DNA of 64,000 nt from CAVQHY01 sp963712465 (GCA_963712465.1 CAVQHY010000008.1:124001-188000); one strand, 5' to 3'; counted from the stretch's first letter, positions 8,397-17,245 are shown. Notes: generated from the letters alone by a model not told the origin. Made by a program: numbers and translations.

Positions 8397-9949
8397 CGGA
8401 CGACCTCACCCGCGCCTCCGCGCCGCGGATCGCCCGCGGCCTCGAGCGTTCCATCGTGGACGCCGACCGCCGACACGCCGCCGAAGAAGAGGTTGCGCCG
8501 GGGCCACCGAAAGACGCTGTAGCCGGCCTCCTCCAGCGCCGGAGCGACCGCCGCGTCGATGCCCCCCTCGAGATGGAGCGTTTCGCCGTCGAGGTACACG
8601 CGCGGCCTGTCGATCGCCTCGCGGACCGTCAGGCCGTGGTCGACGACGTTCACGACCACCTGGACGATCGCAGCACGAAGTCGCTCGGAGCCGGCGCTGC
8701 CGACGACCAGCCGCGGCCGGCCGGCCTCGAGCACGATCGAGGGCGCCATCATGCTCGTGAGCCGGCGGCCCGCGGCGCTGCTGCCACCCCCGGGATTGAG
8801 GTCGAGCTCGCCGAGCATGTTGTTCAGGTGGATGCCGGTGCCGGGAACGACGACGCCCGACCCGCAGCCGGTCGACGACGAGAGCGAGGCTGCGTTGCCG
8901 CGAGCGTCCACGACGCTCACGTGCGTCGTGGACGGAAGGCCCGGTGGCTCGAGGACACGCTCGGGAATCGCACCCCGCACGCGTCGAGCCGCTGCGGCGA
9001 TCGAATCACCCGCCAGAAGCTTCGCCGCGGCCCCACCCCGGCGCAGGTCGGCCGCGAACGAGCCCCCGCGCGCCCGCGCCGTCTCCCGCATCACCTCGGC
9101 GAGCTGGGCGATCGCCGCGACAGAACCGGCGTCGGGCCGCACGACGTGGTCGAGAATCGCGAGCGAGTACGCGATCAGCAACCCACCTGAAGACGGCGGG
9201 GCGTTCGAGACGAACTCCCTCTCGCCGAGGCGAACGCGTACGGGCCGGCGGCTGACGACGCGGTACGCGGCAAGATCCGCCCTCGTGAGGCGGCCGCCTC
9301 CCTCCTCGACGCTCGCCACGATCCGGCGGGAGAGATCGCCGCGATAGAAGGCGTCAGGCCCGTCCGCGGCAAGCGTCTCCAGCGTGTGGGCGAGGTCGGT
9401 CATGACGATCCGCTCGCCGAGCCCGATCGGTCCGCAGGCCCCGTAGACCGCCCGGCCCGCATCGCCGCGGCGGAGGACAGGGTCGAGGATCGCGTGCAGG
9501 TACGTCTGGGCGCGGTTCAGCACGACGCCGGAGCGTGCCAGGGCAACGGCGGGCACGACGAGGTCCTCCCACGCGAGGCTCGCGTAGAGCCGGTGGGCCT
9601 CCGCGAGACCCGCCACCATGCCCGGCACCGCGCAGGACGCCGGCCCGACGAGGAAGACCTGGGCCGTGCTCGTATCGAAGCGGATCTCGACCTGCTCCAT
9701 CGCGCTAGGCCCCGCTCGTCCGTCGCGCCCGGGAGTCGAGACGAAGAAGTCGAGCAGGCGATCGGCGCCGTCGCGCGCCCGGTGGACGAGCATGAAACCA
9801 CCCGCGCCCGGACCGGTCAGCGGACTCTCGGCAACCCAGGCGACGAGAGCTGCGGCGATGCAGGCGTCCACGGCGTTCCCTCCGGCCGCCAGAACGTCCG
9901 CGCCGGCTCGCGCCGTGAGTGGATGGCCGGCGGCGATCGCGCCCTTCAC
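8393..9949 (-). CDS. ggt: Gamma-glutamyltransferase
   Basis: Ntn-hydrolase of family T3, 518 residues, transferring or hydrolysing gamma-glutamyl groups (glutathione-like thiols, gamma-glutamyl peptides). GGNAVDACIAAAL near residue 23 opens the large subunit; the autoprocessing/nucleophile Thr is about residue 341 in PSTTHVSVVDARGNA, and SSGGLL/GAGGFM loops are present. Unlike exported homologues it has no evident signal peptide from the GTG at 9949, so it may be cytosolic. It heads a four-gene operon with an acetyltransferase, a lipoprotein and a small protein. A TACCCT hexamer 7 bases before the GTG fixes the start. Confidence 0.92.
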   Translation of the reverse strand: MKGAIAAGHPLTARAGADVLAAGGNAVDACIAAALVAWVAESPLTGPGAGGFMLVHRARDGADRLLDFFVSTPGRDGRAGPSAMEQVEIRFDTSTAQVFLVGPASCAVPGMVAGLAEAHRLYASLAWEDLVVPAVALARSGVVLNRAQTYLHAILDPVLRRGDAGRAVYGACGPIGLGERIVMTDLAHTLETLAADGPDAFYRGDLSRRIVASVEEGGGRLTRADLAAYRVVSRRPVRVRLGEREFVSNAPPSSGGLLIAYSLAILDHVVRPDAGSVAAIAQLAEVMRETARARGGSFAADLRRGGAAAKLLAGDSIAAAARRVRGAIPERVLEPPGLPSTTHVSVVDARGNAASLSSSTGCGSGVVVPGTGIHLNNMLGELDLNPGGGSSAAGRRLTSMMAPSIVLEAGRPRLVVGSAGSERLRAAIVQVVVNVVDHGLTVREAIDRPRVYLDGETLHLEGGIDAAVAPALEEAGYSVFRWPRRNLFFGGVSAVGVHDGTLEAAGDPRRGGAGEVVR

Positions 9950-9956
9950 AGGCGGG

Positions 9957-9962
9957 AGGGTA
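9957..9962 (-). promoter_or_regulatory. -10 hexamer TACCCT of ggt operon (leaderless)
   Basis: TACCCT, 7 bases before the GTG at 9949; fits the leaderless pattern of the window and sets the operon start. Confidence 0.55.
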
Positions 9963-9981
9963 GCCCGATGTGACGAACGAG

Positions 9982-11409
9982 CTACAGGTCGCGCAGGAAG
10001 CTGGGCGGCTCGAGCACCGTTTCCTCGCTTCCGGGCGATCCAACCTCGTGTCCGATCGGCACCCGCCGACTTCCCGGCTTACCGATCCCCGTGGCGATCA
10101 CCGTCACCCAGAGCTGGCCGCTCAGCCGCTCGTCGATCGTGGCGCCGAAGATGATGTTCGTCTCGTCCGTGGCCGCCGCGCGGATCACCTCCGCGGCCTC
10201 GTTCACCTCGAACAGCGTGAGATCCTCGCCGCCGGCGATCGAGAGGATGATCCCGCGCGCGCCGATGATCTCGGTGTCGATCAGGGGCGAGCGGAGCGCC
10301 CGCTCGGCTGCCTCCCTCGCTCGGTCGCCGCCGGTTGCGAAGCCGATGCCCATCAGCGCCGACCCGGCGTCGCTCATGATCGTGCGAACGTCGGCGAAGT
10401 CGAGATTGATCAGGCCCGGCATGGTGATCAGATCGCAGATGCCCTGCACGCCCTGGCGCAGGACGTCGTCGGCGACGCGGAAGGCGTCGACAATCGACGT
10501 CGAGCGGTCGAGCACCTCGAGCAGGCGGTCGTTCGGGATCACGATCACGGTGTCGCAGACGCCGCGGAGCGCGTCGACGCCCGCCTCGGCCTGCTGGCGG
10601 CGCCGGGTGCCCTCGAAGCGGAAGGGCACCGTCACGATCCCGACGGCAAGCGCGCCGAGCTCGCGGGCGATCTTTGCGACGACCGGCGCGGCGCCCGAGC
10701 CGGTGCCGCCGCCCTCGCCCGCGGTGACGAACACGAGGTCGGATCCGCGCAGCACGTGCTTGATCTGGTCGTAGGCCTCCTCGGCAGCGCGGCGCCCGAT
10801 CTCGGCGTCGGCGCCGGAGCCGAGCCCCTGGGTGAGCTCACGGCCGATGTGGAGCTTGATCGGCGCTTCGCACGTTCGCAGCTGCTGGATGTCGGTGTTC
10901 AGCCCGACGAACTCGACCTGCGAGATCCCGGCCTCGATCATCCTGTTGACGGCGTTGAGGCCGCCGCCGCCGACGCCCACGACGCGGATCACCGCGAGGT
11001 ACGACGACGAATCGCTGCGCGGCGACAGCTTCATGCGAGGAGCGGGATCCGCCCAGCGCGCGACCGGCGGCTCTTCCACGGCGGTGGCTCGGTCGGCGGC
11101 GGCGGACGTCGTGCTCTCGGCCGCGGCCGGATCTGCCTCGCCGGCCTCCGGAGCCGAGCGTGCGGAACTGATCTCGACGACAACGTTGGCGCCGGACCCT
11201 GACCCACCCAGGCCCGACCCGGGTTCGACCTCGATCGCCGGCTGCTCGTCGTCGAGCTCAGCGAGCCTGTATTCGACCGTCGGCATCTCCTCGACGCGCG
11301 GCACGGGCGCGTCGGCGTCAGGGTTGTCGCCCTGGCGCTGCGCGGCCTCCGTTGCCTTGAACAACTCGGCCAGCGGGCCTTCACGCATGCTCGCGCGGCG
11401 ACGCGCCAT
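9982..11409 (-). CDS. ftsZ: Cell division GTPase FtsZ with long N-terminal extension
   Basis: Tubulin-like GTPase that polymerises into the division ring. 475 residues: the GTPase core begins only near residue 138 (YLAVIRVVGVGGGGLNAVN), with tubulin signature GEGGGTGSGAAP, T7-loop NLDFADVRTIM, and the C-terminal anchor peptide PPSFLRDL. The first 137 residues are acidic/Pro/Ala-rich and not part of ordinary FtsZ (about 380 residues), except for a possible helix GPLAELFKATEAAQ. ATG at 11409 is chosen for its strong AAGGAGGT with 5-base spacing; an internal ATG at 11388 is possible. It overlaps the 3' end of parA by 29 bases. It is not in a division/cell-wall cluster, so it could be a second FtsZ. 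Confidence 0.93.
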   Translation of the reverse strand: MARRRASMREGPLAELFKATEAAQRQGDNPDADAPVPRVEEMPTVEYRLAELDDEQPAIEVEPGSGLGGSGSGANVVVEISSARSAPEAGEADPAAAESTTSAAADRATAVEEPPVARWADPAPRMKLSPRSDSSSYLAVIRVVGVGGGGLNAVNRMIEAGISQVEFVGLNTDIQQLRTCEAPIKLHIGRELTQGLGSGADAEIGRRAAEEAYDQIKHVLRGSDLVFVTAGEGGGTGSGAAPVVAKIARELGALAVGIVTVPFRFEGTRRRQQAEAGVDALRGVCDTVIVIPNDRLLEVLDRSTSIVDAFRVADDVLRQGVQGICDLITMPGLINLDFADVRTIMSDAGSALMGIGFATGGDRAREAAERALRSPLIDTEIIGARGIILSIAGGEDLTLFEVNEAAEVIRAAATDETNIIFGATIDERLSGQLWVTVIATGIGKPGSRRVPIGHEVGSPGSEETVLEPPSFLRDL

Positions 11410-12214
11410 TAAGTACCTCCTTCGCCAGGGCACGGTAGGCCTCCGCGGCCGAACCGGTCGGATCGTACTTGAGCACCGAGCTGCCCTGGACGGGCGCCTC
11501 GGCGTAGCGGATGGTCTTGCGAATTCGCGTGTCGAAGACAAGGTCGCCGAAGTTCTCCCTGAGCATCTCGACGGCCTCCCGGCTGTGCAGCGTCCGGCTG
11601 TCGAACATCGTCGGCAGGATGCCCTTGATCTCGACGACCGGGTTCAGGTTCTCGCGAATCATGGACAGGGTGTTCTCAAGCTGGACGAGCCCCCGGAGCG
11701 AGAGGTACTCGCATTGCACGGGCACGATCACGGCGTCCGATGCGGTCAGGGCGTTGATCGTCAGGAGCCCGAGCGACGGCGGGGTGTCGATCAGGATGAA
11801 GTCGTAGCGGCTGCGAACCGGCCCGAGCGCCTTCTGCAGAGCTCGCTCGCGGCCGATCATGCTCGAGAGAGCGAGCTCGGCGCCGGCGAGATCGATCGAC
11901 GAGACGGCGATGTCGATCTCGACGTGATGAGTCACGTCCTCGATCGGCACCTGACGGACGAGAACGTCGAACATCGAGAGCTCGACGGTGTCGGGATCCA
12001 TCCCCTGGCTCATCGTCAGGTTGCCCTGCGGGTCCAGATCCACGGCGAGCACCTCGTACCCCTGCTCGGTGAACGCGACCGCGAGGTTCAGCGTGGTCGT
12101 CGTCTTGGCCACGCCACCCTTCTGGTTCGCGAAGGCGATGACCTGACCCAACGCTACTCCTTGCTCTGCAGGCGTCCTGACGAACGGACGCGCGAGTATG
12201 CTCGAGAGGCCCAT
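11381..12214 (-). CDS. ParA/Soj-family ATPase
   Basis: Deviant Walker ATPase of the ParA/MinD class, 277 residues: Walker A NQKGGVAKTTTTLNL near residue 37, switch I/II VDLDPQGNLT and LIDTPPSLGLLT. Such proteins segregate chromosomes or position division or cargo on the nucleoid. No ParB gene or parS site is seen nearby; instead it directly precedes ftsZ, overlapping it by 29 bases, which suggests a role in placing the division ring (inference). The start is ATG at 12214, with GAAGAAGAGG upstream; a TAGCTT about 25 bases before the ATG is a plausible -10. Confidence 0.9.
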   Translation of the reverse strand: MGLSSILARPFVRTPAEQGVALGQVIAFANQKGGVAKTTTTLNLAVAFTEQGYEVLAVDLDPQGNLTMSQGMDPDTVELSMFDVLVRQVPIEDVTHHVEIDIAVSSIDLAGAELALSSMIGRERALQKALGPVRSRYDFILIDTPPSLGLLTINALTASDAVIVPVQCEYLSLRGLVQLENTLSMIRENLNPVVEIKGILPTMFDSRTLHSREAVEMLRENFGDLVFDTRIRKTIRYAEAPVQGSSVLKYDPTGSAAEAYRALAKEVLNGASPREHA

Positions 12215-12282
12215 AGGCACCTCTTCTTCGGGCCAAGCTAGCACATTCCTTCCGGCGGTCAGAGCACCGTCCGGGGGTGCGA

Positions 12283-13221
12283 TCAGCGGCGAATCGCGAG
12301 GATCGAGAGCATCTCGAAGCAGGCGTTCGCCGCGACGAACGACGTAACGCCTGAGGGGTCGAACGGAGGCGCGACCTCCACGCAGTCGAATCCCCGAAGG
12401 TCGAGCCCGGCAAGCGAGCGGACATAGGTCAGCGCCTCGCGACTCGAGGGCCCCGCGACCTCAGGCGTGCCGGTGCCGGGCGCGAAGGCGGGGTCGACGA
12501 AGTCGATGTCGAACGAGAGGAAGCACGGTGAAGTGCCCACCCGATCGCGAACGCGTTCCGAGAACCCCGCGGGACCAAGCGCGGCGAGCTCCTCGTAGCT
12601 CAGGGCGTCGATGCCGAAACGCGCCGGAAGCTCGACGTCCTCAGGGCCGTAGAGCGAGCCCCGCAGGCCTGCCTGAACCGAGCGCGCCGGGTCGACGAGG
12701 CCCTCCTCCACCGCCCGCCGGACAACGCTTCCGTGGAAGAGCTTCTGCCCGAAGTACTCGTCCCAGAGATCGTGGTGGGCGTCGAGCTGGATGAGGCCGA
12801 GCGGCCCGTGCACGCCCGCGAGCGCGCGCAGCTCCGCGAGCAGAACCGAGTGGTCGCCACCGAGGCAGAGGGTGGTCACCCCCGTGCGGGCGACCTCGGC
12901 GAGCGCGGCCGCCGAGCGCGCGAGCGAGTCCTCCGTCGACCCCGGAACGGTCGGGACGTCTCCGTAGTCGACCATCGACAGCTTCGCGACCACATCGACG
13001 CGAAGAAGTGGGTTGTAGTTGCGCAGGAGCGCCGATGCGCTACGGATGCCCTCGGGCCCGAAGCGCGCTCCGGTCCGGAAGCTGACCGCGCCGTCGGTCG
13101 GGATGCCGACGACTGCGACGTCGACTCCGTCGAGGTCGCGGACGTGCGGTAGCCGCATGAACGTCCGCGGGCCCGAGAAACGCGGCAGCTCGAGCGCGTC
13201 GGGTGGCCCATACCGCGGCAT
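12283..13221 (-). CDS. speB: Agmatinase/arginase family ureohydrolase
   Basis: Binuclear manganese ureohydrolase, 312 residues. Metal ligands are in GGDHSVLLAE, DAHHDLWDEY (family DAHxD with an extra His) and SFDIDFVDPAFAPGTGTPE. The overall pattern resembles agmatinase (agmatine to putrescine plus urea), but guanidinobutyrase and related specificities cannot be excluded, so the symbol is provisional. It starts 1 base after the stop of a small upstream gene, forming a two-gene operon with it. Confidence 0.88.
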   Translation of the reverse strand: MPRYGPPDALELPRFSGPRTFMRLPHVRDLDGVDVAVVGIPTDGAVSFRTGARFGPEGIRSASALLRNYNPLLRVDVVAKLSMVDYGDVPTVPGSTEDSLARSAAALAEVARTGVTTLCLGGDHSVLLAELRALAGVHGPLGLIQLDAHHDLWDEYFGQKLFHGSVVRRAVEEGLVDPARSVQAGLRGSLYGPEDVELPARFGIDALSYEELAALGPAGFSERVRDRVGTSPCFLSFDIDFVDPAFAPGTGTPEVAGPSSREALTYVRSLAGLDLRGFDCVEVAPPFDPSGVTSFVAANACFEMLSILAIRR

Positions 13222-13521
13222 CTACCGATCGTATCCGGCCTCGGCCGCGACCACCTCCTCCGCGGTGCTCGCGGGCGCGAGCGCCTTCCGGCCCTCCGCA
13301 ATGGCCGACGCTGACCGCACGAGGCAGTCCTCGAGCGCGTCCGTCGCCGCCCTTTCCAGCCCGCCGATTCTCCCGCCGGCCGCCCGCTCGACCGCGAGCC
13401 AGTCCTCGCTCTCACGCAGCAGGCGTCGCACCTCGCCGAGGAGCACGGGCGCCGCCGCGCCCGACCGCTTGAGCTCGTCGATGCGATCGAGCCGGTCGAT
13501 CACCCTGCGCGCCTCGTCCAT
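13222..13521 (-). CDS. Small helical hypothetical protein upstream of speB
   Basis: 99 residues, nearly all predicted helix, rich in Arg, Glu, Ala and Leu (for example RRVIDRLDRIDELKRSG), suggesting a small helical bundle or coiled coil. No family recognised. ATG at 13521 follows TAGGGT with 6 bases, the leaderless arrangement, and its stop abuts the agmatinase start, so it is likely co-expressed with it. Confidence 0.7.
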   Translation of the reverse strand: MDEARRVIDRLDRIDELKRSGAAAPVLLGEVRRLLRESEDWLAVERAAGGRIGGLERAATDALEDCLVRSASAIAEGRKALAPASTAEEVVAAEAGYDR

Positions 13522-13527
13522 GTCCCG

Positions 13528-13533
13528 ACCCTA
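13528..13533 (-). promoter_or_regulatory. -10 hexamer TAGGGT of the speB operon (leaderless)
   Basis: TAGGGT lies 6 bases before the ATG at 13521, supporting both that start and the reality of the small first gene. Confidence 0.5.
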
Positions 13534-13640
13534 GCCGGCCAAGTCGCAACAGTCTGTGACGCTTCGTGGCAAGACCGCAACGAAACCGTGTCGAATCGAC
13601 CCGTCCTCTTGCACAAGGGCGACCCGAGGGGAAGAGGACG

Positions 13641-13760
13641 GTCAGCCGGGGCGGCATGGAAGGCCGCACCGGGCGAGGGACGAGTCGACCGGGCGGGCGA
13701 TCAAGCCCGGGCGAGGGCGGGTCAACCGGGCGGCCGATCCAGCCGGTCAGCCCGGACGGG
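13641..13760. repeat. Degenerate GC-rich direct repeats in an intergenic region
   Basis: Two clear copies of GTCRACCGGGCGGSCGATC followed by MAGCC start at 13684 and 13721 (period 37), with weaker relatives of the GGTCAGCC-type core at 13640 and 13745. The block fills the 248-base gap between a leftward gene start (13521) and the stop of another leftward gene (13770). No gene is seen in it. Confidence 0.5.
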
Positions 13761-13769
13761 AGGATGGGC

Positions 13770-15032
13770 TTAGCCTGTCGCGAGGATTCGCGCCGAGGTG
13801 GTCACCTGCGGTCGCGGCCGGACGCCGAGCAGTGCCTCGTCGAGCGCGTCGATCAGAGCAGGTCGATCGCCGTGCAGCAACGTCTCGGCCAGCGCTCGGC
13901 GCACCGCGTCCTCCGCGTGTGCACCCGGGCCGTCGCCGTCGAGCAGCGCCCGGAGTGCACACAGTAATCCGGCCCGGTCCCGAGGCGACTCGCCCAGGAG
14001 CACGGAGGCACGCATCGCCGCGGCCCACGGGCCTTCCTCACAGCCCAGGAGCATCTCGAGCGCCTCCCGCAACTCGTCCGCCCGCTGCGGGCCCTCGTGA
14101 AAGAGCGCGAGCTCCCAGCGGTCGATCGCCTCGAGCAGATCGGGATCGCCGGGTGTCGCGGCGAGACACTCGATCAGGGTCGCGACGAGCCGGCCGCGAA
14201 ACTGATCGAGGCGGTTAGGCTCTCCAGGCGGCAGCTGCGCCGAGACCGACGGCACGGGACGCACCCCGTAGGGCCTCAGGTCCAGCCGCTCGAAGAGCAC
14301 AGAACCGGCGGCGATCGCCCCGGGCACGGCAAGGCGCAGGGCGCTGACGAAGCGGCCCGTCTCGGCCGCCGCGTCGGGCACAACGAGAGCCGAGCCCTCG
14401 AGCGCGAGCGAGAGCTCGAGCACGAGCGTCCTGTCGACCTCACGGCCGAAATCGCGCGGGAGCAGCCGGCTCGAGTCCGGCCAGTGGTCCGCGAGCTCGC
14501 CGCGGCCGGCCGGCCGCACTCTGAGACCTCGCCCGAGCTCGACGACCTCGCCCGCGGTCAGTCCGACCAGCGGCGTCAGCGCGACGAACGTGCGTGACTC
14601 ACCGAAGAGCGACCGCTCGAGCCCGGCGTAGGCCCGGTCGAATGCGGCGTCGTCCCAGTCGAAGCCGCCGCACGCCTCCGCGGTCGCGACGAGCAGCGGG
14701 ATCAGGATCGTGCGACGGAGAGCCTCGTCCTCGCTCGCCCGTTCGCCCGCATGAGCGCGGGCGAAGATCCCCGCAGCCGGCTCGTCGCGCAGCGCCTCGA
14801 GCGCGTCGCGCGCGTCGTCGCGGGCGCCCAGCCGCTCCGACCGGGCCTCGACGAACGGGCCCACCAGCAGCTTGTACTCGTACAGCGTCGGCCGCCCGGG
14901 AGCGACGTGCTCCTCGAACGCCACCGGAACCTCGGCGCCCGACTCGAGCTCGCGTCCGAGCTCGAAGAACGTGCCGAGACAGAAGGCGCGAAGGGCCGGG
15001 CGAAGGGACGGTGAGCGCGGGGCCGCAGGCAC
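13770..15032 (-). CDS. Hypothetical protein, about 420 residues
   Basis: Unrecognised soluble protein of about 420 residues, Ala/Leu/Arg-rich and mostly helical by composition. It has repeated-looking acidic-Arg segments (RDDARDALEALRDEP, ELREALEMLLGCEEG) and a central block ELGRGLRVRPAGRGEL. No signal peptide or membrane segment. The GTG at 15032, 8 bases after the stop of the Nei gene, is preferred; a longer version would start at 15083 and overlap nei by 43 bases. Probably the second gene of the nei operon. Function unknown. Confidence 0.65.
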   Translation of the reverse strand: MPAAPRSPSLRPALRAFCLGTFFELGRELESGAEVPVAFEEHVAPGRPTLYEYKLLVGPFVEARSERLGARDDARDALEALRDEPAAGIFARAHAGERASEDEALRRTILIPLLVATAEACGGFDWDDAAFDRAYAGLERSLFGESRTFVALTPLVGLTAGEVVELGRGLRVRPAGRGELADHWPDSSRLLPRDFGREVDRTLVLELSLALEGSALVVPDAAAETGRFVSALRLAVPGAIAAGSVLFERLDLRPYGVRPVPSVSAQLPPGEPNRLDQFRGRLVATLIECLAATPGDPDLLEAIDRWELALFHEGPQRADELREALEMLLGCEEGPWAAAMRASVLLGESPRDRAGLLCALRALLDGDGPGAHAEDAVRRALAETLLHGDRPALIDALDEALLGVRPRPQVTTSARILATG

Positions 15033-15040
15033 CCTGTCGG

Positions 15041-15787
15041 TTACGGGACGGCCGGCTCCGTTCCTCCCTGGCACCCGGGGCACCAGTAGGCGACGCGCGC
15101 CGAGTCACCCTGCGGACGCGAACGGATGATTCCGCCGCAGCGGGGACAGGGTCGCCCGGCGCGGCGATACACCGTCCGGGCCGCTCGTCCCGACCGCATC
15201 GCGAGCGACGTCTCGCCGAGCAGCCGGCGCAGCTCGCCGTCGGACAGCTCTCGCAGGCGCCGCCACGGCGCGATCCGCGCAAGCCAGAGCCCTTCCGCCC
15301 GCCACATGTTCCCGATGCCCGCCACGAGCCGCTGGTCGAGCAGGGCCTCGCCGACCTCGCGCTCCTGGTCGGCGCTGCGACAGCGCCTGAGCATCGCCTC
15401 GAGGTCGGGGGGATCATCCAGCACGTCGGGGCCGAGCTGATCCACCGGACCACCGCGGCCGAGCGCGAGCACCGGGCCGTTCCAGAGAACGGCCTCGAGC
15501 TCGTCGCCGCGAAGCACGAGCCAGGGCGTTCCCGCTCGTCTCGTCCCGGCCGGATGAACGTGCCAGCGACCGCGCATGCGCAGGTGGCTACGCAGGACGA
15601 TGCCATCCTCGAAGGTGAGCAGGAGGTGCTTGCCGACGGCCTCGACCCGCTCGAGCCGCAGGCCGTCCAGGCGCTCCGCGATCCCGAGCGCCGCCGCGCG
15701 CGGGTGAGGCGCCTCGACGGCGACGACCTGACCGGTGAGGACACCGACGCGGTCGGCTGCACGGCGAAGGCTGTCTCCCTCGGGCAC
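15041..15787 (-). CDS. nei: Nei/Fpg-family DNA glycosylase (endonuclease VIII type)
   Basis: Bifunctional DNA glycosylase/AP lyase for oxidised bases, 248 residues. After processing the N-terminal Pro of MPEGDS is the catalytic nucleophile with the adjacent Glu; the conserved Lys is in AVGKHLLLTF. The H2TH region (QRLVAGIGNMWRAE) and the C-terminal zinc finger (CPRCGG and CPGCQ) are complete. MPEGD rather than MPELPE marks it as Nei-like. GTG start fixed by TACCCT 7 bases upstream; divergent from a small gene whose own -10 lies 17 bases away. Confidence 0.93.
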   Translation of the reverse strand: MPEGDSLRRAADRVGVLTGQVVAVEAPHPRAAALGIAERLDGLRLERVEAVGKHLLLTFEDGIVLRSHLRMRGRWHVHPAGTRRAGTPWLVLRGDELEAVLWNGPVLALGRGGPVDQLGPDVLDDPPDLEAMLRRCRSADQEREVGEALLDQRLVAGIGNMWRAEGLWLARIAPWRRLRELSDGELRRLLGETSLAMRSGRAARTVYRRAGRPCPRCGGIIRSRPQGDSARVAYWCPGCQGGTEPAVP

Positions 15788-15794
15788 AGACGGG

Positions 15795-15800
15795 AGGGTA
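15795..15800 (-). promoter_or_regulatory. -10 hexamer TACCCT of nei (leaderless)
   Basis: Seven bases from the GTG at 15787; back-to-back with the -10 of the divergent gene, so the two promoters share a region of under 45 bases. Confidence 0.55.
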
Positions 15801-15817
15801 GACCCGAGGGACGCAGT

Positions 15818-15823
15818 TACGAT
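15818..15823 (+). promoter_or_regulatory. -10 hexamer TACGAT of the 15.8 kb gene (leaderless)
   Basis: TACGAT, then 7 bases, then GTG at 15831. The identical hexamer and spacing recur before the HhH-GPD gene at 24373. Confidence 0.6.
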
Positions 15824-15830
15824 CGCACAC

Positions 15831-16376
15831 GTGGCTCAGACCCTCGAGGACTGGAGCTCGAATCAGCGCCAGACAACCGCGGGCGCGGTCGAGTCGACGC
15901 AGCGAGCGCGGCTCGACGACCCCGTCGTGGCCCTGAGCGAGGCGGGCGCGCGTCGTCTGGGCACGCTCTACTGGGAGACCGTGGGTCGCGCCACCGGCCA
16001 CCTCGTGCAGGCTCGGAGCTGCGCCGGCCGGGTCGAACTGCGGCTGCTCGGGCGTGGACCCCTCCTGCTCAGCTTCGACGAGCCCGAGCTCGACGTCGGC
16101 CCCGGTCGGGTCGAGTGCCGCTACCCGATCCGGGGCGGGCTGCTGGCTCGGCTTCCCGCCGGCGCCATCACCCTCGCACAGCACGAGAACGGCGGCACCG
16201 AGGTGAGCTCCGTGATCACGGGGTTCTTCCCGCGCCTCGGCGCGAGGCCCGGCCGACCGAGCTGGACCGGTGCGCTCTATGGACACGTGCAGTCGCGAAT
16301 CCACGTCGCCGTGAGCCGCCGCTACTTTCGCCGCCTGCTCGCGGAGAGCCGCCACGAAGCGGTGACCGGGCAATGA
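15831..16376 (+). CDS. Hypothetical protein paired with an SDR
   Basis: 181 residues, unrecognised. The middle is beta-rich (RVELRLLGRGPLLLSFD, RVECRYPIRGGLL, ITLAQHENGG), suggesting a lipocalin- or SRPBCC-like barrel, ending in a helical RRYFRRLLAESR. No signal peptide. GTG at 15831 is supported by TACGAT 7 bases upstream; longer in-frame starts would run into the nei promoter. Its stop overlaps the ATG of the following SDR gene (ATGA), so both are co-translated and probably act together. Confidence 0.75.
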   Translation: MAQTLEDWSSNQRQTTAGAVESTQRARLDDPVVALSEAGARRLGTLYWETVGRATGHLVQARSCAGRVELRLLGRGPLLLSFDEPELDVGPGRVECRYPIRGGLLARLPAGAITLAQHENGGTEVSSVITGFFPRLGARPGRPSWTGALYGHVQSRIHVAVSRRYFRRLLAESRHEAVTGQ

Positions 16377-17245
16377 GGGTCGTGGTCTTCGGTGCGACGG
16401 GAGTGATCGGCCGCGCGCTCGTGCCGGTGCTGGCCCAGCAGCACGAGGTGATCGCCGTCTCGCGCGGTCCTGCCCGCGACACGGCCGACACCGTGACGTG
16501 GGCTCAGGCCGACGCGACCGACCCGTGGTCGGTGGCGACGGCGCTCGAAGGGGCCGAGGTCGTCTACTACCTCGTCCACTCGCTCGGCTCGAAGGACTTC
16601 GAGGCGAGAGACCGCCGGGCCGCGCAGACCGTGGCGCAGGAGGCCGAGTGGGCACGAGTCGGGCAGATCGTCTATCTCGGCGGCTTCGGCGACGAGAATC
16701 CCGTGCTCTCACGACACCTTCGCAGCCGCCGAGAGACGGGCGAGCGGCTGGCCGCCGGCTCCGTCCCGGTAACGACGCTTCGCGCGGCGATGGTCGTGGG
16801 CGCAGACAGCGCCGCCTTCGAGACGATCCGCGCGCTCGTCGACCGGCTACCGATCATGGTTGCGCCGCGCTGGGTGACGACGCAGACCCAGCCGATCGCG
16901 CTCGACGACGTGATCCGCTACCTGGCCGGCGTCTGCGGGCTGTCCGCCGCGATCGGCCAGACGTTCGACGCAGGCGGCGCCGAGGTGATGACCTACCGCG
17001 AGATGATCGAGCGGGTCGCCCGCCTTCGGGGCAAGCATCCGGTGATCGTCGAGGTTCCCGTGCTCTCGCCGCGGCTCTCGTCCTACTGGCTCCACCTCGT
17101 GACGCCCGTACAGGCGTCGGTGGCCCGGCCGCTGATCGAGGGGCTTCGTAGCCCCACCGTGGCGACCGACGACCGCCTGCGCTCGCTCGTGCCGTTCGAG
17201 CTGACCCCCTTCGACGTCGCGGCACAGGAGGCGCTCGGCGAGTAG
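16373..17245 (+). CDS. NAD(P)-binding atypical SDR (NmrA/epimerase-like)
   Basis: Rossmann-fold protein, 290 residues, with the atypical SDR nucleotide motif VVVFGATGVIGRALVPVL at the extreme N-terminus, then VVYYLVHSLGSKDFEARDR, where Tyr-x-x-x-Lys-like placement is unusual, and YLGGFGDENPVLSRHLRSR. Resembles the NAD(P)H-binding proteins often fused to DUF2867; here the C-terminal domain is missing, and the co-translated upstream gene may provide a partner domain (inference). Likely acts on a small hydrophobic substrate or as a redox sensor; the reaction is unknown. Confidence 0.85.
   Translation: MRVVVFGATGVIGRALVPVLAQQHEVIAVSRGPARDTADTVTWAQADATDPWSVATALEGAEVVYYLVHSLGSKDFEARDRRAAQTVAQEAEWARVGQIVYLGGFGDENPVLSRHLRSRRETGERLAAGSVPVTTLRAAMVVGADSAAFETIRALVDRLPIMVAPRWVTTQTQPIALDDVIRYLAGVCGLSAAIGQTFDAGGAEVMTYREMIERVARLRGKHPVIVEVPVLSPRLSSYWLHLVTPVQASVARPLIEGLRSPTVATDDRLRSLVPFELTPFDVAAQEALGE

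Noticed and set aside
13641..13760. GC-rich repeats considered as CRISPR or replication-origin iterons
   Set aside because: Units are degenerate, without uniform spacers, cas genes or an initiator gene; left as simple repeats.
14594..16372. Very long plus-strand open frame running into the SDR gene
   Set aside because: Arg/Pro/Gly-rich composition typical of an antisense frame in GC-rich DNA; it lies opposite conserved Nei and hypothetical genes, and the SDR has a conserved N-terminus at 16373.
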